Shown: piece by piece, positions 9,992-21,208 of the stretch | Position numbering within the stretch: position 1 is the first letter of the stretch | Layout of the letters: every line of letters starts with the position of its first letter | Notes under the pieces: model-generated | What the model saw: the letters and a program-made list of their open reading frames with translations, nothing else | What the model was told of the DNA's origin: nothing | The model's database searches: none | Assembly (NCBI RefSeq): GCF_001457025.1 | Contig: NZ_KQ758600.1 | Location: 186,001 to 250,000, forward strand | Direction: 5' to 3' | Length of the DNA stretch: 64,000 bases | From: Pseudarthrobacter enclensis | Lineage (GTDB): Bacteria; Actinomycetota; Actinomycetes; Actinomycetales; Micrococcaceae | Program-made: the position numbers and the translations under genes

Positions 9992-12900
9992 ATGACCCAA
10001 ACTCTTCACACTCCCAGCTGGTCTGAACCCGACCAGCCCGAGGCCGCCATGTCGCCGTTCAAGCGCTTCGCAGCCTTGCCGGAGGCCGCCGGGCTCTACA
10101 ACCCGGAGCAGGAGAAGGACGCCTGCGGTCTTGCGATTATCGCCACCCTCCGAGGTGAACCCGGGTACGACATTGTCGACGCCGCCCTGACCGCCCTCCG
10201 CAACCTCGAGCACCGCGGTGCCGTCGGCGCAGACGAGGGTACCGGTGACGGAGCGGGCCTGCTGATGCAGATCCCGGACGAGTTCTTCCGGGCCGTGACC
10301 GAGTTCGAACTTCCCGCACCCGGCCAGTACGTGGCCGGTACCGCTTTCCTCCCCGCCGAACAGCGCGAGGCCGACGCCGCCAAGGCAGGCATCGAGGGGC
10401 TCGCCGCCGATGAGGGACTCACCGTCCTCGGCTGGCGCGAAGTGCCGGTGGTCGCCGACCTCGTGGGCGCCATGGCGCGCGCCTGCATGCCCTACTTCTC
10501 GCAGCCGTTCTTCGCCTCCGCCAACGGCGAGGTCCTGGACCGCAACGAGCTGGACGCCCGCGCCTGGCGGATCCGCAAGCGCGCCCAGAACAAGTTCGGT
10601 GTCTACTTCCCGTCGCTGTCCTCCCGGACCATCGTCTACAAGGGCATGCTGACGACGGCTCAGCTGGAGCCGTTCTACCCGGACCTGTCGGACAAGCGCT
10701 TCAAGACCAAGCTGGCGATCGTCCACTCGCGCTTCTCCACCAACACGTTCCCGTCCTGGCCGCTGGCGCAGCCGTTCCGGACCATCGCCCACAACGGTGA
10801 AATCAACACCGTCAAGGGCAACCGGAACTGGATGCGTGCCCGCCAGTCGCAGCTGGCCAACCCGCTGCTGGGCGACGCCCCGGAAGAGCTGTACCCCATC
10901 TGCACCCCGGGTGCTTCCGATTCCGCGTCCTTCGACGAGGTGGCCGAGCTCCTCTGGCTCTCCGGCCGCCCCATCACGCACGCGATCATGATGATGATCC
11001 CCGAGGCCTGGGAAAACCACGCCACGATGGATCCCGCGCGCCGTGCTTTCTACGAGTACCACTCCCTGCTGATGGAACCGTGGGACGGCCCGGCCGCCGT
11101 GTCCTTCACCGACGGCAACCTGGTGGGTGCCACGCTGGACCGCAACGGCCTGCGCCCCGGCCGGTTCTGGATCACCGAGGACGGCCTGATCGTGTTCGCC
11201 TCCGAGGTAGGCGTGATCGACGTCGAGCCCTCCAAGGTGGTCAAGAAGGGCCGTGTGTCCCCGGGGAAGATGTTCCTGGTGGACACCGACGCCGGCCGCA
11301 TCATCGACGACGAAGAGGTCAAGGCCGAGGTCGCCGCCGCCAACCCGTGGGCGGAATGGGTCAAGGACAACCTGATCGACCTCAACGAACTTCCCGAGCG
11401 CGAGCACGTGGTCCACACTGCCGCGTCCGTGAACATCCGCCAGCGGACCTTCGGTTACACCACCGAAGAGCTGAAGATCCTCCTGGGTCCGATGGCCCGC
11501 ACCGGCGCCGAGCCTCTCGGTGCCATGGGCTCCGACACTCCGGTGGCCGTGCTGTCCAAGCGCCCCCGCCTGCTCTTCGACTACTTCGTGCAGTCCTTCG
11601 CGCAGGTCACCAACCCGCCGCTGGACGCCATCCGCGAGGAACTGGTCACGTCGCTGACCTGCGCCATCGGTCCCAACGGCAACCTGCTGGACACCAAGCA
11701 GGTGCGCCAGCCCCAGGTGCAGCTGCCGTTCCCCGTGATCAACAACGACCAGCTGGCCAAGATTGCCAACATCGAGGACGCCGACGGCAACCGCGTGGCC
11801 ATGAAGGTCCGCGGCCTGTACCGCCCCGAGGGCGGCGAGGCTGCGCTGCGGGCACGCCTGACCGAAATCTGCGAGCAGGTGTCCGGCGCCATCAACCGCG
11901 GCGTGCAGTACATCGTCCTTTCGGACCGTGACTCCAACGCCCAGTGGGCGCCCATCCCGTCGCTGCTGCTGGTCAGCGCCGTGCACCACCACCTGCTCCG
12001 GAGCGCCAACCGCACCAAGACAGCCCTGGTGGTCGAGGCCGGCGACGTCCGCGAAACGCACCACGTGGCAGTCCTGATCGGCTACGGTGCCTCCGCCGTC
12101 AACCCCTATCTGGCCATGGAATCCGTGGAGCAGCTCATCGCTGCCGGGGACGTCACCGGCGTCACCCCGCAGGACGGCGTGTACAACCTGATCAAGGGCC
12201 TCGGCAAGGGCGTCCTGAAGATCATGTCCAAGATGGGCATCTCCACTGTTGCCTCCTACACCGGCGCGCAGACCTTCGAGGCACTGGGGCTAGGCCAGGA
12301 CCTGGTTGATGAGTTCTTTGCGGGCACCCATTCCCAGCTGGGCGGCGTTGGCCTCGACGTCGTCGCCGCCGAGGTTTCCGCCCGCCACCAGATGGCCTAC
12401 CCCGAAGGCGGCATCGAGCAGCCGCACCGGCCGCTGCTGGGCGGCGGCGAGTACCAGTGGCGCCGCGACGGCGAGCCGCACCTGTTCAACCCCGAGACCG
12501 TCTTCCGGCTGCAGCACGCCACGCGTGAACGCCGTTACGACATCTTCAAGTCCTACACCAAGGGCGTGGACGACCAGTCCACCAACCTGATGACCCTCCG
12601 TGGCCTGCTCAAGTTCAAGAGCGACCGCCCGGCGGTGCCGCTGGAGGAAGTGGAGCCGGTCTCCAGCATTGTCAAGCGGTTCTCCACCGGCGCCATGAGC
12701 TACGGCTCCATCTCCAAGGAAGCCCACGAGACACTGGCCATCGCCATGAACCGGCTGGGCGGCAAGTCCAACACCGGTGAAGGCGGCGAGGACGTGGACC
12801 GTCTGATGGACCCGGAGCGCCGCTCCGCCGTCAAGCAGATCGCCTCCGGCCGTTTCGGCGTGACCAGCCTGTACCTGACCAACGCCGACGACATCCAGAT

Positions 12901-14605
12901 CAAGATGGCCCAGGGCGCCAAGCCCGGCGAAGGCGGCCAGCTGATGGCGCAGAAGGTCTACCCGTGGGTGGCCCGGACCCGCCACTCGACGCCCGGCGTC
13001 GGGCTGATCTCGCCGCCCCCGCACCACGACATCTACTCGATCGAGGACCTGGCGCAGCTGATCTACGATGCCAAGCGCGCCAACCCCTCCGCCCGGGTGC
13101 ACGTCAAGCTGGTGTCGGAAGTCGGAATCGGCACTGTGGCGTCCGGCGTGACCAAGGCGAAGGCCGACGTCGTGCTTGTCTCCGGACATGACGGCGGCAC
13201 CGGCGCGTCGCCGCTGAACTCGCTTAAGCACGCAGGTGTCCCGTGGGAACTCGGCCTGGCCGAAACCCAGCAGACCCTGATGCTCAACGGCCTGCGCGAC
13301 CGCGTGGTGGTGCAGGTGGACGGCCAGCTCAAGACCGGCCGCGACGTGGTCATCGCCGCGCTGCTGGGCGGCGAGGAGTTCGGCTTCGCCACGGCACCGC
13401 TGGTGGTGGAAGGCTGCATCATGATGCGCGTCTGCCACCTGGACACCTGCCCCGTGGGCGTTGCCACCCAGAACCCCGAACTGCGGGCACGCTTCAGCGG
13501 CAAGCCCGAGTTCGTGGTCAACTTCTTCGAGTTCCTCGCCGAGGAAGTCCGCGAGATCCTGGCCGAATTGGGCTTCCGCAGCCTCGAGGAGGCGATCGGC
13601 CACGCAGAGGTGCTGGACACCCGCGACGCCGTGGACCACTGGAAGGCCGACGGCCTGGACCTGGACCCGATCCTGCACGGACTGGAGTTCGACGACGACG
13701 CGCCGCTGCGCAACATGACGGGCCAGAACCACGAGCTGGACAAGCACTTCGACCAGCGGCTGATCACCATGGCCACCGAAGCCCTGACGGACCGTACGCC
13801 GGTCAAGATCACCGTGGACGTCATCAACACCGACCGGTCGGTGGGCACCATGCTGGGCCACACCGTGACCAAGACGTTCGGCACCGACGTGCTCGCCACG
13901 GACACGATCGACATCACGCTGAACGGCACCGCCGGACAGTCGCTGGGCGCCTTCCTGCCCGCAGGCATCACCCTGCGGCTGTACGGCGACTCGAACGACT
14001 ATGTGGGTAAGGGCCTGTCCGGCGGCCGGATCATCGTCCGTCCGGACCGCACCAACGTGTTCAAGGCGGAAACCAACGTCATCGCCGGCAACGTGATCGG
14101 CTACGGTGCCACCAGTGGTGAGCTGTTCCTCCGCGGCCAGGTTGGCGAACGCTTCCTGGTCCGCAACTCCGGTGCCACCGCCGTCGTCGAAGGCATCGGC
14201 GACCACGGCTGCGAGTACATGACCGGCGGGCAGACGCTGATCCTGGGACGTACCGGGCGCAACTTCGGCGCCGGCATGTCCGGCGGCACCGCCTACGTCC
14301 TGGACCTGCGCACCACCCGCGTCAACAAGCAGGCCCTCGAATCCGGCGAACTGCAGCTGCGGGAACTGGACGCTGAGGACCGCGACATTGTCCACGGGCT
14401 GCTCGTGAAGCACATCGAGGAAACCGACTCGCAGCTGGCCGCGCGCCTGCTGGAGAACTTCGATGACACCGCTGCCCGCATTACCAAGGTGCTGCCGCGC
14501 GACTACGCGGCCGTGCTGCAAACCCGTCTCGACGCCATCGAAGAGGGTCTTGACCCCGACGGCGAAGAAGTTTGGTCTCGAATCCTGGAGGTGACCGGTG
14601 GCTGA
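9992..14605 (+). CDS. gltB: Glutamate synthase large subunit (NADPH-GOGAT alpha)
   Basis: GltB, 1537 residues, transfers the glutamine amide to 2-oxoglutarate. The N-terminal class II amidotransferase domain becomes active after propeptide removal before C45 in [11 protein letters not shown]. The FMN/central region includes [19 protein letters not shown] and [11 protein letters not shown]. The 3Fe-4S cysteines appear in [13 protein letters not shown]. The C-terminal beta-helix (GxxG repeats) ends the protein. The start at [10 protein letters not shown] was chosen for the AGGAGG upstream. The frame overlaps gltD by eight bases. Confidence 0.96.
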   Translation: MTQTLHTPSWSEPDQPEAAMSPFKRFAALPEAAGLYNPEQEKDACGLAIIATLRGEPGYDIVDAALTALRNLEHRGAVGADEGTGDGAGLLMQIPDEFFRAVTEFELPAPGQYVAGTAFLPAEQREADAAKAGIEGLAADEGLTVLGWREVPVVADLVGAMARACMPYFSQPFFASANGEVLDRNELDARAWRIRKRAQNKFGVYFPSLSSRTIVYKGMLTTAQLEPFYPDLSDKRFKTKLAIVHSRFSTNTFPSWPLAQPFRTIAHNGEINTVKGNRNWMRARQSQLANPLLGDAPEELYPICTPGASDSASFDEVAELLWLSGRPITHAIMMMIPEAWENHATMDPARRAFYEYHSLLMEPWDGPAAVSFTDGNLVGATLDRNGLRPGRFWITEDGLIVFASEVGVIDVEPSKVVKKGRVSPGKMFLVDTDAGRIIDDEEVKAEVAAANPWAEWVKDNLIDLNELPEREHVVHTAASVNIRQRTFGYTTEELKILLGPMARTGAEPLGAMGSDTPVAVLSKRPRLLFDYFVQSFAQVTNPPLDAIREELVTSLTCAIGPNGNLLDTKQVRQPQVQLPFPVINNDQLAKIANIEDADGNRVAMKVRGLYRPEGGEAALRARLTEICEQVSGAINRGVQYIVLSDRDSNAQWAPIPSLLLVSAVHHHLLRSANRTKTALVVEAGDVRETHHVAVLIGYGASAVNPYLAMESVEQLIAAGDVTGVTPQDGVYNLIKGLGKGVLKIMSKMGISTVASYTGAQTFEALGLGQDLVDEFFAGTHSQLGGVGLDVVAAEVSARHQMAYPEGGIEQPHRPLLGGGEYQWRRDGEPHLFNPETVFRLQHATRERRYDIFKSYTKGVDDQSTNLMTLRGLLKFKSDRPAVPLEEVEPVSSIVKRFSTGAMSYGSISKEAHETLAIAMNRLGGKSNTGEGGEDVDRLMDPERRSAVKQIASGRFGVTSLYLTNADDIQIKMAQGAKPGEGGQLMAQKVYPWVARTRHSTPGVGLISPPPHHDIYSIEDLAQLIYDAKRANPSARVHVKLVSEVGIGTVASGVTKAKADVVLVSGHDGGTGASPLNSLKHAGVPWELGLAETQQTLMLNGLRDRVVVQVDGQLKTGRDVVIAALLGGEEFGFATAPLVVEGCIMMRVCHLDTCPVGVATQNPELRARFSGKPEFVVNFFEFLAEEVREILAELGFRSLEEAIGHAEVLDTRDAVDHWKADGLDLDPILHGLEFDDDAPLRNMTGQNHELDKHFDQRLITMATEALTDRTPVKITVDVINTDRSVGTMLGHTVTKTFGTDVLATDTIDITLNGTAGQSLGAFLPAGITLRLYGDSNDYVGKGLSGGRIIVRPDRTNVFKAETNVIAGNVIGYGATSGELFLRGQVGERFLVRNSGATAVVEGIGDHGCEYMTGGQTLILGRTGRNFGAGMSGGTAYVLDLRTTRVNKQALESGELQLRELDAEDRDIVHGLLVKHIEETDSQLAARLLENFDDTAARITKVLPRDYAAVLQTRLDAIEEGLDPDGEEVWSRILEVTGG

Positions 14606-16055
14606 CCCACGCGGATTTCTGAAAGTACGCCAGCGTGAAACCCAGCCGCGCCGTCCCGTTCCCGTCCGCATCATGGACTGGAAGGAAGTGTACGAGGCCC
14701 AGGAGAAGGGCACGCTGAAGGCCCAGGCGGGCCGCTGCATGGACTGCGGCGTTCCGTTCTGCCACCAGGGCTGCCCGCTGGGTAACCTGATTCCCGAGTG
14801 GAACGACCTCATGTGGCGGGACAAGGGCGAGGAAGCAATCGAGCGCCTGCACGCCACGAACAACTTCCCTGAATGGACCGGCCGGCTCTGCCCCGCCCCG
14901 TGCGAGGCGTCCTGCGTGCTGGGCATCAACCAGCCCGCCGTCACCATCAAGCAGGTGGAAGTTTCCATCATCGACGAGGCGTTCGACAACGGCTGGGTCA
15001 ACCCGCTGCCGCCGCACCGCCTGACCGGCAAGACGGTCGCCGTCGTGGGCTCCGGCCCCGCCGGCCTGGCCGCAGCCCAGCAGCTGACCCGGGTTGGCCA
15101 CACCGTTGCAGTGTACGAACGCGACGACAAGATCGGCGGCCTGCTGCGGTACGGCATCCCCGACTTCAAGATGGAAAAAGAGCAGGTGGACCGCCGGCTC
15201 GAGCAGATGAAGGCCGAGGGCACCCGGTTCCGCACCGGCGTCGCTGTTGGCACCGATGTCACGTGGGAGCAGCTGCGCCGGCGGTATGACGCCGTGGTGA
15301 TCGCCACCGGCGCCACCGTTCCGCGGGACCTGCCCATCCCGGGCCGCGACCTCGACGGCGTCCACTTCGCCATGGACTACCTGGTACCGGCGAACCGCGT
15401 GGTGGCGGGGGAGGCCATCGAAAACCAGATCCATGCCCAGGGCAAGCATGTGGTGATCCTTGGTGGCGGCGACACCGGTGCCGACTGCCTGGGCACCGCC
15501 CACCGGCATGGTGCGGCCTCGGTGACCACCCTGGCCATCGGCAAGCAGCCGCCGCTGGAGCGCGCAAGCCACCAGCCCTGGCCGACGTTCCCCAACCTGT
15601 TCGAGGTTGCCAGCGCCCACGAGGAAGGCGGCGAGCGGACCTACCTTGCCTCCACCGTCGAGTTCGTCGGCGAAAACGGCAAGCTGACCGGCGTCAAGGT
15701 CGCTGAAACCGAATTCGTGGACGGCAAGCGCCTGCCGAAGGCCGGCACCGAGCGTGTCATTCCCGCGGACCTGGTGTTCCTGTCCCTGGGCTTCACCGGC
15801 GCCGAACCCGCCAACATCACCGACCAGGTGAAGGCCGAGTTCGACGGCCGCGGCAACGTGGCCCGCGACGGCTACTACATGACCAACACCGAGGGCGTCT
15901 TCGTCGCCGGCGACGCCGGCCGCGGACAGTCGCTGATCGTGTGGGCCATCGCCGAAGGCCGTGCTGCTGCCGCCGCCGTGGACCAGTACCTGATGGGCAG
16001 CACCATCCTGCCGGCACCGGTGGCGCCGACGGACCGCGCCATCGCCGTCCTCTAG
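14598..16055 (+). CDS. gltD: Glutamate synthase small subunit
   Basis: GltD, 485 residues, passes electrons from NADPH through FAD and two 4Fe-4S clusters to GltB. The N-terminal cluster cysteines are seen in [17 protein letters not shown] and [10 protein letters not shown]. The FAD fold is [13 protein letters not shown] (about residue 151) and the NADPH fold is GGGDTGADC (about residue 288). It overlaps gltB, giving coupled production of the two subunits. Confidence 0.96.
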   Translation: MADPRGFLKVRQRETQPRRPVPVRIMDWKEVYEAQEKGTLKAQAGRCMDCGVPFCHQGCPLGNLIPEWNDLMWRDKGEEAIERLHATNNFPEWTGRLCPAPCEASCVLGINQPAVTIKQVEVSIIDEAFDNGWVNPLPPHRLTGKTVAVVGSGPAGLAAAQQLTRVGHTVAVYERDDKIGGLLRYGIPDFKMEKEQVDRRLEQMKAEGTRFRTGVAVGTDVTWEQLRRRYDAVVIATGATVPRDLPIPGRDLDGVHFAMDYLVPANRVVAGEAIENQIHAQGKHVVILGGGDTGADCLGTAHRHGAASVTTLAIGKQPPLERASHQPWPTFPNLFEVASAHEEGGERTYLASTVEFVGENGKLTGVKVAETEFVDGKRLPKAGTERVIPADLVFLSLGFTGAEPANITDQVKAEFDGRGNVARDGYYMTNTEGVFVAGDAGRGQSLIVWAIAEGRAAAAAVDQYLMGSTILPAPVAPTDRAIAVL

Positions 16056-16119
16056 GGGTGCATCGAGGGTTCACCTCGCCGACAACTTAACCAATGCAAG
16101 TGACCAATAGGGTAGGTAT

Positions 16120-17610
16120 ATGAGACGCGCAAAAATTGTGGCTACGTTCGGTCCGGCCATCGCCAGCTATGAGAACACCCTCGCGGTGCTGGAAGCCGGC
16201 GTTGATGTTGCCCGCATGAACATGAGCCACGGCGACTACACCGTGCACGACAACACCTACGAGAATGTCCGCAAGGCAGCCTCGGACCTGGGCAAGGCCG
16301 TGGCCATCATGGCCGACCTGCAGGGTCCCAAGATCCGCCTGGGCCGCTTTGTTGACGGCCCGCACGCCCTGGCCGTCGGTGACATCTTCACCATCACCAC
16401 CGAGGACGTTCCCGGTACCCAGGAGATCTGCTCCACGACGCTGAAGAGCCTCACCGAGGACGTCAAGGTGGGCGATGCCCTGCTGATCGACGACGGCAAG
16501 GTGGCCCTGCGCGCCATCGAGGTGGACGACGTCAAGGTCGTAGCCGAGGTGACCGTGGGCGGCATGGTGTCCAACAACAAGGGCATCAACCTGCCGGGCG
16601 TCGCCGTCAACGTTCCCGCGCTGAGCGAAAAGGATGAGGACGACCTCCGCTGGGCGCTGCGCCGCGGCGTGGACCTGGTGGCCCTGTCCTTCGTCCGTGA
16701 CGCCACCGACATCACCCGCGTGCACGAGATCATGGACGAGGAAGGCCGCCGCGCCCCCGTCATCGCCAAGATCGAAAAGCCGCAGGCCGTGGACCAGCTG
16801 CCCGAGATCATCGACGCGTTCGACGCGATCATGGTGGCCCGTGGCGACCTCGGCGTCGAACTGCCGCTCGAAGAAGTGCCGATCGTGCAGAAGCGCGCCA
16901 TCGAACTGGCCCGCCGCTGGGCGAAGCCCGTCATCGTGGCAACCCAGGTGCTCGAGTCCATGATCGACAACCCGCGCCCCACCCGTGCAGAGGCCTCCGA
17001 CTGCGCCAACGCCGTCCTCGACGGTGCGGATGCGGTCATGCTCTCCGGTGAGACCAGCGTGGGCAAGTACCCGATCGACACCGTGAAGACCATGGCCCGG
17101 ATCATCGAATCCACCGAGGTCCACGGCCTGGAGCGCGTTCCCCCGCTGGGGACCAAGCCCAAGACCCGTGGCGGCGCCATCACCCGTGCCGCCGTCGAGA
17201 TCGCCGACCAGCTGGACGCCAAGTACATCTGTGCGTTCACCCAGTCCGGCGACTCGGCCCGCCGCCTGTCCCGCCTGCGCCCGATCAAGCCGGTCTTCGC
17301 CTTCACCCCGGTGGAGCAGGTCTGGAACCAGCTGGCACTGACCTGGGGCATCCAGCCGGTACTGGTGCAGATGGTGGACCACACCGACGCCATGACCGCA
17401 CAGGTGGACCGCAGCCTGGAGGAAATGGGCCTGGTGGAGGACGGTGACCTGGTGGTCATCGCTGCCGGTTCCCCTCCCGGCAAGGCCGGATCCACGAACT
17501 CGCTGAAGGTGCACAAGGTGGGCGACCTCGCCGACTCCACCCGCGGCGGAGAGATCTCCAGCAACAAGGAAAAGCTCGGCCCCTGGCCGGAAAAGAAGAA
17601 GAAGGCTTAG
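16120..17610 (+). CDS. pyk: Pyruvate kinase
   Basis: Pyruvate kinase, 496 residues, makes ATP and pyruvate from phosphoenolpyruvate. The N-terminal substrate motif VATFGPAIAS and MNMSHGDY are present, as are the catalytic lysine motif APVIAKIEKPQAVDQL and the ARGDLGVELPLEEV metal site. The C-terminal allosteric domain is complete and ends in a Lys-rich tail (WPEKKKKA). A GGTAGG Shine-Dalgarno-like sequence precedes the ATG. Confidence 0.96.
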   Translation: MRRAKIVATFGPAIASYENTLAVLEAGVDVARMNMSHGDYTVHDNTYENVRKAASDLGKAVAIMADLQGPKIRLGRFVDGPHALAVGDIFTITTEDVPGTQEICSTTLKSLTEDVKVGDALLIDDGKVALRAIEVDDVKVVAEVTVGGMVSNNKGINLPGVAVNVPALSEKDEDDLRWALRRGVDLVALSFVRDATDITRVHEIMDEEGRRAPVIAKIEKPQAVDQLPEIIDAFDAIMVARGDLGVELPLEEVPIVQKRAIELARRWAKPVIVATQVLESMIDNPRPTRAEASDCANAVLDGADAVMLSGETSVGKYPIDTVKTMARIIESTEVHGLERVPPLGTKPKTRGGAITRAAVEIADQLDAKYICAFTQSGDSARRLSRLRPIKPVFAFTPVEQVWNQLALTWGIQPVLVQMVDHTDAMTAQVDRSLEEMGLVEDGDLVVIAAGSPPGKAGSTNSLKVHKVGDLADSTRGGEISSNKEKLGPWPEKKKKA

Positions 17611-17624
17611 CTTTCTGAATGCGA

Positions 17625-17656
17625 AAAGAACCCCCACCGGTTGGTGGGGGTTCTTT
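17625..17656. terminator. Rho-independent-like terminator after pyk
   Basis: A perfect 14-base stem (AAAGAACCCCCACC with its complement) encloses a GGTT loop. It lies 14 bases after the pyk stop and before the convergent response-regulator gene, so it can work on both strands. The flanking A- and T-rich ends provide a short U tract in either direction. Confidence 0.85.
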
Positions 17657-17747
17657 CCGTTATCAGGTGATTAGTGGCCGGGCGACCCGACCGGCCGAGG
17701 CCGGACCCGCCGTCGTGCGTTACTGCGGACAGCGGGCCCGGGGGAGC

Positions 17748-18353
17748 CTAGTTGACCTGGTTGATGATGGTCTCCGCGACCTCGCGCATGCTGAGGCGGC
17801 GGTCCATGGAAGTCTTCTGGATCCAGCGGAAGGCCTCCGGCTCGGTGAGGCCCATCTTGGTGGTCAGCAGGCTCTTGGCGCGTTCCACGAGCTTGCGGGT
17901 GGCGAACTGCTCCTGGAGGTCCGAGACCTCGCTCTCGAGGGCCTTGATCTCCTCGTGGCGGGAGAGCGCGATCTCCAGGGCGGGGATGAGGTCCGCCGGG
18001 GTGAACGGCTTCACGACGTAGGCCATGGCGCCGGCGTCGCGGGCGCGCTCAACGAGTTCCTTCTGGCTGAAGGCGGTCAGCAGGACCACGGGGGCAATGC
18101 GGGCCTTGACGATCTTCTCGGCCGCCGAGATACCGTCCATGACGGGCATCTTGACGTCCATCAGGACCAGGTCCGGCTTGAGTTCCTCTGCCAGCTGTAC
18201 GGCCTTCTCACCGTTGTCAGCCTCGCCGATGACGTCATAGCCTTCGCCGCGCAGGATCTCGATGATGTCGAGTCGGATGAGGGTTTCATCCTCAGCCACG
18301 ATGACGCGGCGCGCCGGCTGGGACGTGGATTTGGACTCCGTCTGTTCAGTCAC
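17748..18353 (-). CDS. ANTAR-domain response regulator
   Basis: This 201-residue protein has a receiver domain (about residues 15-130) with the acidic pair ED at 21-22 and phosphoacceptor D66 in LVLMDVKMP, a short coiled coil (about 132-150) and a C-terminal ANTAR RNA-binding domain (about 145-200). ANTAR regulators act by transcription antitermination on paired hairpins. It resembles the PdtaR-type regulator that sits next to pyk/polA in Actinobacteria. No partner histidine kinase is adjacent. Confidence 0.92.
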   Translation of the reverse strand: MTEQTESKSTSQPARRVIVAEDETLIRLDIIEILRGEGYDVIGEADNGEKAVQLAEELKPDLVLMDVKMPVMDGISAAEKIVKARIAPVVLLTAFSQKELVERARDAGAMAYVVKPFTPADLIPALEIALSRHEEIKALESEVSDLQEQFATRKLVERAKSLLTTKMGLTEPEAFRWIQKTSMDRRLSMREVAETIINQVN

Positions 18354-18557
18354 GGGATCTCCTTGGGAGGGTACGGCGGGACATCACTATCTTAGGTGCC
18401 ACCGCGGTTGTTGCTTTCCGGCATGGTCGGTTGCGGCGACAGCGGCGCGATTCTGGACTTCAGCCTATCTGCATGTAGAGTAATTCCGCGTACGTGAAGC
18501 GATCGCGTTGCTCACAATCAGCTGTGGGCGTAGCCGTTTGCGCTTCGCGTATTCCGC

Positions 18558-18639
18558 GCCCGAGTGGCGGAATTGGCAGACGCGCCGCACTCAAAATGCG
18601 GTATCGAAAGGTGTGTGGGTTCGAGTCCCACCTCGGGCA
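18558..18639 (+). tRNA. tRNA-Leu (anticodon CAA)
   Basis: The acceptor arm GCCCGAG (18558-18564) pairs with CTCGGGC (18632-18638), with discriminator A. The anticodon stem CCGCA/TGCGG surrounds loop CTCAAAA, giving anticodon CAA (Leu UUG). The T arm is TGGGTTCGAGTCCCA, and a long variable arm is present, as in class II tRNAs. CCA is not encoded. Its 3' end is duplicated at 38567-38589. Confidence 0.95.
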
Positions 18640-18641
18640 CA
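18619..18641 (+). repeat. attL-like 23-bp direct repeat at the tRNA-Leu 3' end
   Basis: These 23 bases (T-arm half through acceptor 3' strand) recur exactly at 38567-38589 in the same orientation. Duplicated tRNA 3' ends are what site-specific integrases leave on integration, so this marks the left edge of a putative 20-kb island. The tRNA copy here is complete and should be functional. Confidence 0.8.
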
Positions 18642-19548
18642 ACAGATTCCCTCGTCAGAGGCGATTTTGCTTTGACGTGTGTACAAGTCGCTCTGACGGG
18701 TTGTTGTTGCGGCCTTTGGCCTGGCCGCCGCGAAACCTATGCAGGTGTGTGGGGTGGCGGGTTTCAAAAGAGCCCGGCTGGTGGGCCTTCCGCCTGCTGA
18801 GCTGGAGTTATATGGGTTCCTCGTTCCGGTTTTGTCGGGGTGGGCCCGCGTTGGCCTACACCTTTTCATGCACCGGGGGAGCGGGAACAGCATGACTTCA
18901 GCGATCTCGCTACGGGACCTGCCCGGGAGGCACTCTTAGGCGTGCCCATCCATGTCTTGCACCGAGCTTTGTCCAGCCAATGAGGGTGTGGACAGTGTCC
19001 ACACTTATGTCGGGTTTATTCGATGGCAGTGGGAGCCGCTTTCCCCAGTTCGGTTTGGGCTCGGCGTCATTTCCGGGTCGCATTACGGGTCGCGACCTGT
19101 CCGAGAGTGGGGCGTGCCTGCCGGATCTCGCCAGCAGGCATGCCCTTCGAGCCCCGCCTTCGTTGTCGGGCGCCCCGCAGTTGAAGCCGGAGGACGTTTG
19201 GCACAGGTTTTCTATGGCTGGCCATGCTGGATGAGCAGGACTAGTCGCTGATGTTCCTGCGGTAACCGAACCCTGTACCGGGTCCTTTGATGGGCCCCGC
19301 AAGATGGCTGTCGCCTTCTCCGGGCGAATCCTCCTGCTGCCGGTACGGATGTCGATTTTGGCTCTCAGACCACTCGCCGGGGATCCGGAGGAAGGGCCTT
19401 TCGAGCGCTAATCTGACGCTCACGGCCCTGCTGCCTGACGTCAGATTGGGGTGTACTTCAAATGCACCCCTATGTATGTAGCGTTTCCAGACTGGTAAAG
19501 GTGGCGGCTCCTTTCAATCCGGTTTCTCTTGATGGAACGTGCGATTAA
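18642..19548. other. Gene-poor stretch at the island's left end
   Basis: I find no convincing gene in these about 900 bases. It contains a copy of a repeat with a near-perfect palindrome (18984-19006), an inverted repeat AATCTGACG...CGTCAGATT at 19410-19447, and a GGGGTG...CACCCC repeat at 19448-19470. The last two lie just downstream of the AEC gene and could help terminate it. Confidence 0.5.
18984..19006 (+). repeat. Palindrome-containing repeat, copy 1
   Basis: This sequence matches 22 of 23 bases at 38454-38476. Its core TGTGGACA-N-TGTCCACA is a perfect 8-bp inverted repeat around one base. A related copy lies near 55051-55089. All copies run in the same direction. Confidence 0.7.
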
Positions 19549-20478
19549 TCAGCGCGCGAATTGGTCGATCAGCGCCAGGATCGCCGGCACGGTGGCGACA
19601 GCCAAGACAGTCTGGGCGCCGGTAATAGAGGCCATGAGTCGGGTATCACCGCCCATCCTGCTGGCGAGGATATAGGCGGACGGTGCTGTGGGGATGGCGC
19701 ATATGAGCACGATGCTGGTGAGCGTTGGGCCGGTGGCGCCGAGCGGGATGGCAATGGTGGCGGCCGCGAGCGGCAGTACGACGAGCTTTAGGATGGCTGC
19801 AAGGCTGACGTCGATCACGTCGCGTTTGCGGAAGTTGAAGTGCAGGGCCGCACCGGCAATAAGGGTCCCGCAGGCGAGTGCGGGCGCAGCAAGCATTCCC
19901 AGCGTCGCCGAGAGGAACGCAGGAAGGGAGATTGCTGTGAGGTTCAGGGCAAGGCCGATGGCGCAGCCCTGGATCAGCGGGTTCTCGAGGAATTCCCGCC
20001 AGACCGGGATACGGCGCGGCGTGGTCGACTTGTCGCCGTAGGCGGCCAGCGTGCTGACGCAGATGATGTTCACCAGGGGTACGACGACAGCACTTGCCAG
20101 TGCGAAGGTGGCGACGCCTTGGGGCCCGTGGAGCGCCGTGGCGAAGATGAGACCGATGTAGGTGTTGATTCGCACGGCGCCCTGAACCAGAGAAGTCAGT
20201 TGGGGTCCGTCCGTCCGCAGCGGCCGCCGGAGAATGACAATCAGGCCGGCGACTGCGGTGATCGGAACCGCGAGGCTGAGCAGCAGGGGCCCGATCGGGA
20301 CGATAGTGAGGTCAGTGCCTGCTATGGAGCTGACGAAGAGGGCCGGCGTGAAGATGCGGTAGCTCATCCACTCCAGGCCGCGCCAGAAGCCCGGATCCGT
20401 GATGAAGCGGCGGCGCAGCAGGGCGCCGGCGGCGAGGATGAGCACGATTGGGAGGATCGCGGTGGTCACTAGCAGCAT
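19549..20478 (-). CDS. AEC family transporter (auxin efflux carrier/MdcF-type permease)
   Basis: This 309-residue integral membrane protein has about ten hydrophobic helices, starting MLLVTTAILPIVLILAAGALLRRR. It matches the AEC family, which includes malonate and malate permeases. I chose the ATG at 20478 over one 12 codons upstream because it gives the usual membrane-first N-terminus. The substrate is not clear from sequence. A dicarboxylate would fit the neighbouring CoA-transferase and Tct genes. Confidence 0.82.
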   Translation of the reverse strand: MLLVTTAILPIVLILAAGALLRRRFITDPGFWRGLEWMSYRIFTPALFVSSIAGTDLTIVPIGPLLLSLAVPITAVAGLIVILRRPLRTDGPQLTSLVQGAVRINTYIGLIFATALHGPQGVATFALASAVVVPLVNIICVSTLAAYGDKSTTPRRIPVWREFLENPLIQGCAIGLALNLTAISLPAFLSATLGMLAAPALACGTLIAGAALHFNFRKRDVIDVSLAAILKLVVLPLAAATIAIPLGATGPTLTSIVLICAIPTAPSAYILASRMGGDTRLMASITGAQTVLAVATVPAILALIDQFAR

Positions 20479-20599
20479 GGTGAATACTCTGGTGCAAGGG
20501 TTAACGCAGTTCAAAAATGACAGCCTGACGGGCCCCTGCTCGCAGCTGATCTGGTCAACCTCTCCGGCGGTTGCCGGGTGGCCCGGGAAGCCAGGGCGT

Positions 20600-20830
20600 C
20601 CTGGAGGAACACCGGATCCGTCGGCCCGCCTGGACGGAACGCAGGGTCATATATGTGGATTTCGGGGCTGTTGTGGATCCCGACGTAAAGGTTCCCTGCT
20701 GCGTCGACGGCCATGGAATCGATGGGCCAGTCCTACCGAGGCGTAGGCGCTGGCAATGGACTTGTCGACTTTGGACAGCGAGGTGGTCAATGCGGTTGCC
20801 AGTGTTCAAGTTTAGCCACAGTGCGGTGTT
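20600..20830 (-). pseudogene. SMP-30/NHL-like sugar lactonase fragment
   Basis: On the minus strand, the segment MAVDAAGNLYVGIHNSPEIHIYDP looks like a beta-propeller strand of the SMP-30/gluconolactonase type. Just upstream, in another frame, is TALWLNLNTGN, so the sequence is frameshifted and truncated at both ends. It directly precedes the AEC gene and is probably debris. Identification is from pattern only. Confidence 0.4.
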
Positions 20831-20889
20831 GTCAGAAGTAGCTCGGGCCCTGACAATTCTCGACCAGGCGCTCACCGCGCTTGCACGTT

Positions 20890-21208
20890 AGTCGCTGAAG
20901 GCAATTGACTAGACTGAACACGGCTTCGGCCCAGGATGCGCGCACTATTCCAGGTCGTGAAGACTCTCACGAGTCCTCACGTGGCGTCCTGGCTTGCAGG
21001 TCGGGCGCTTCCCCATAGCAGGGCCTCAATGGTGTGGAAAGGCGGATTGTGCCTTTCCACACCAACCCCTCACCCTTCAATTGCGGAGGAGGAGCGGGTG
21101 TAGGTCGTCCGTCGACCCGCGCGTTACGCTGACAATCGGACGCGCAGGAAAGCGAGAGTCGGTAACCCGAGTGTTAGCGAAATGATCAGGCGTTTCTGTC
21201 GATCACAA
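20890..21208. other. No gene seen
   Basis: About 320 bases between the lactonase remnant and the end of the carboxyltransferase gene hold no open frame with recognisable protein features and no clear terminator or promoter. Confidence 0.4.

Noticed and set aside
12290..15373. Very long minus-strand open frame (about 1,027 codons) across gltB and gltD
   Set aside because: It is an antisense shadow caused by high GC; composition is low-complexity Gly/His/Val-rich and both plus-strand genes are unmistakable.
16087..17637. 516-codon minus-strand open frame opposite pyk
   Set aside because: Antisense shadow of pyruvate kinase with no protein-family features.
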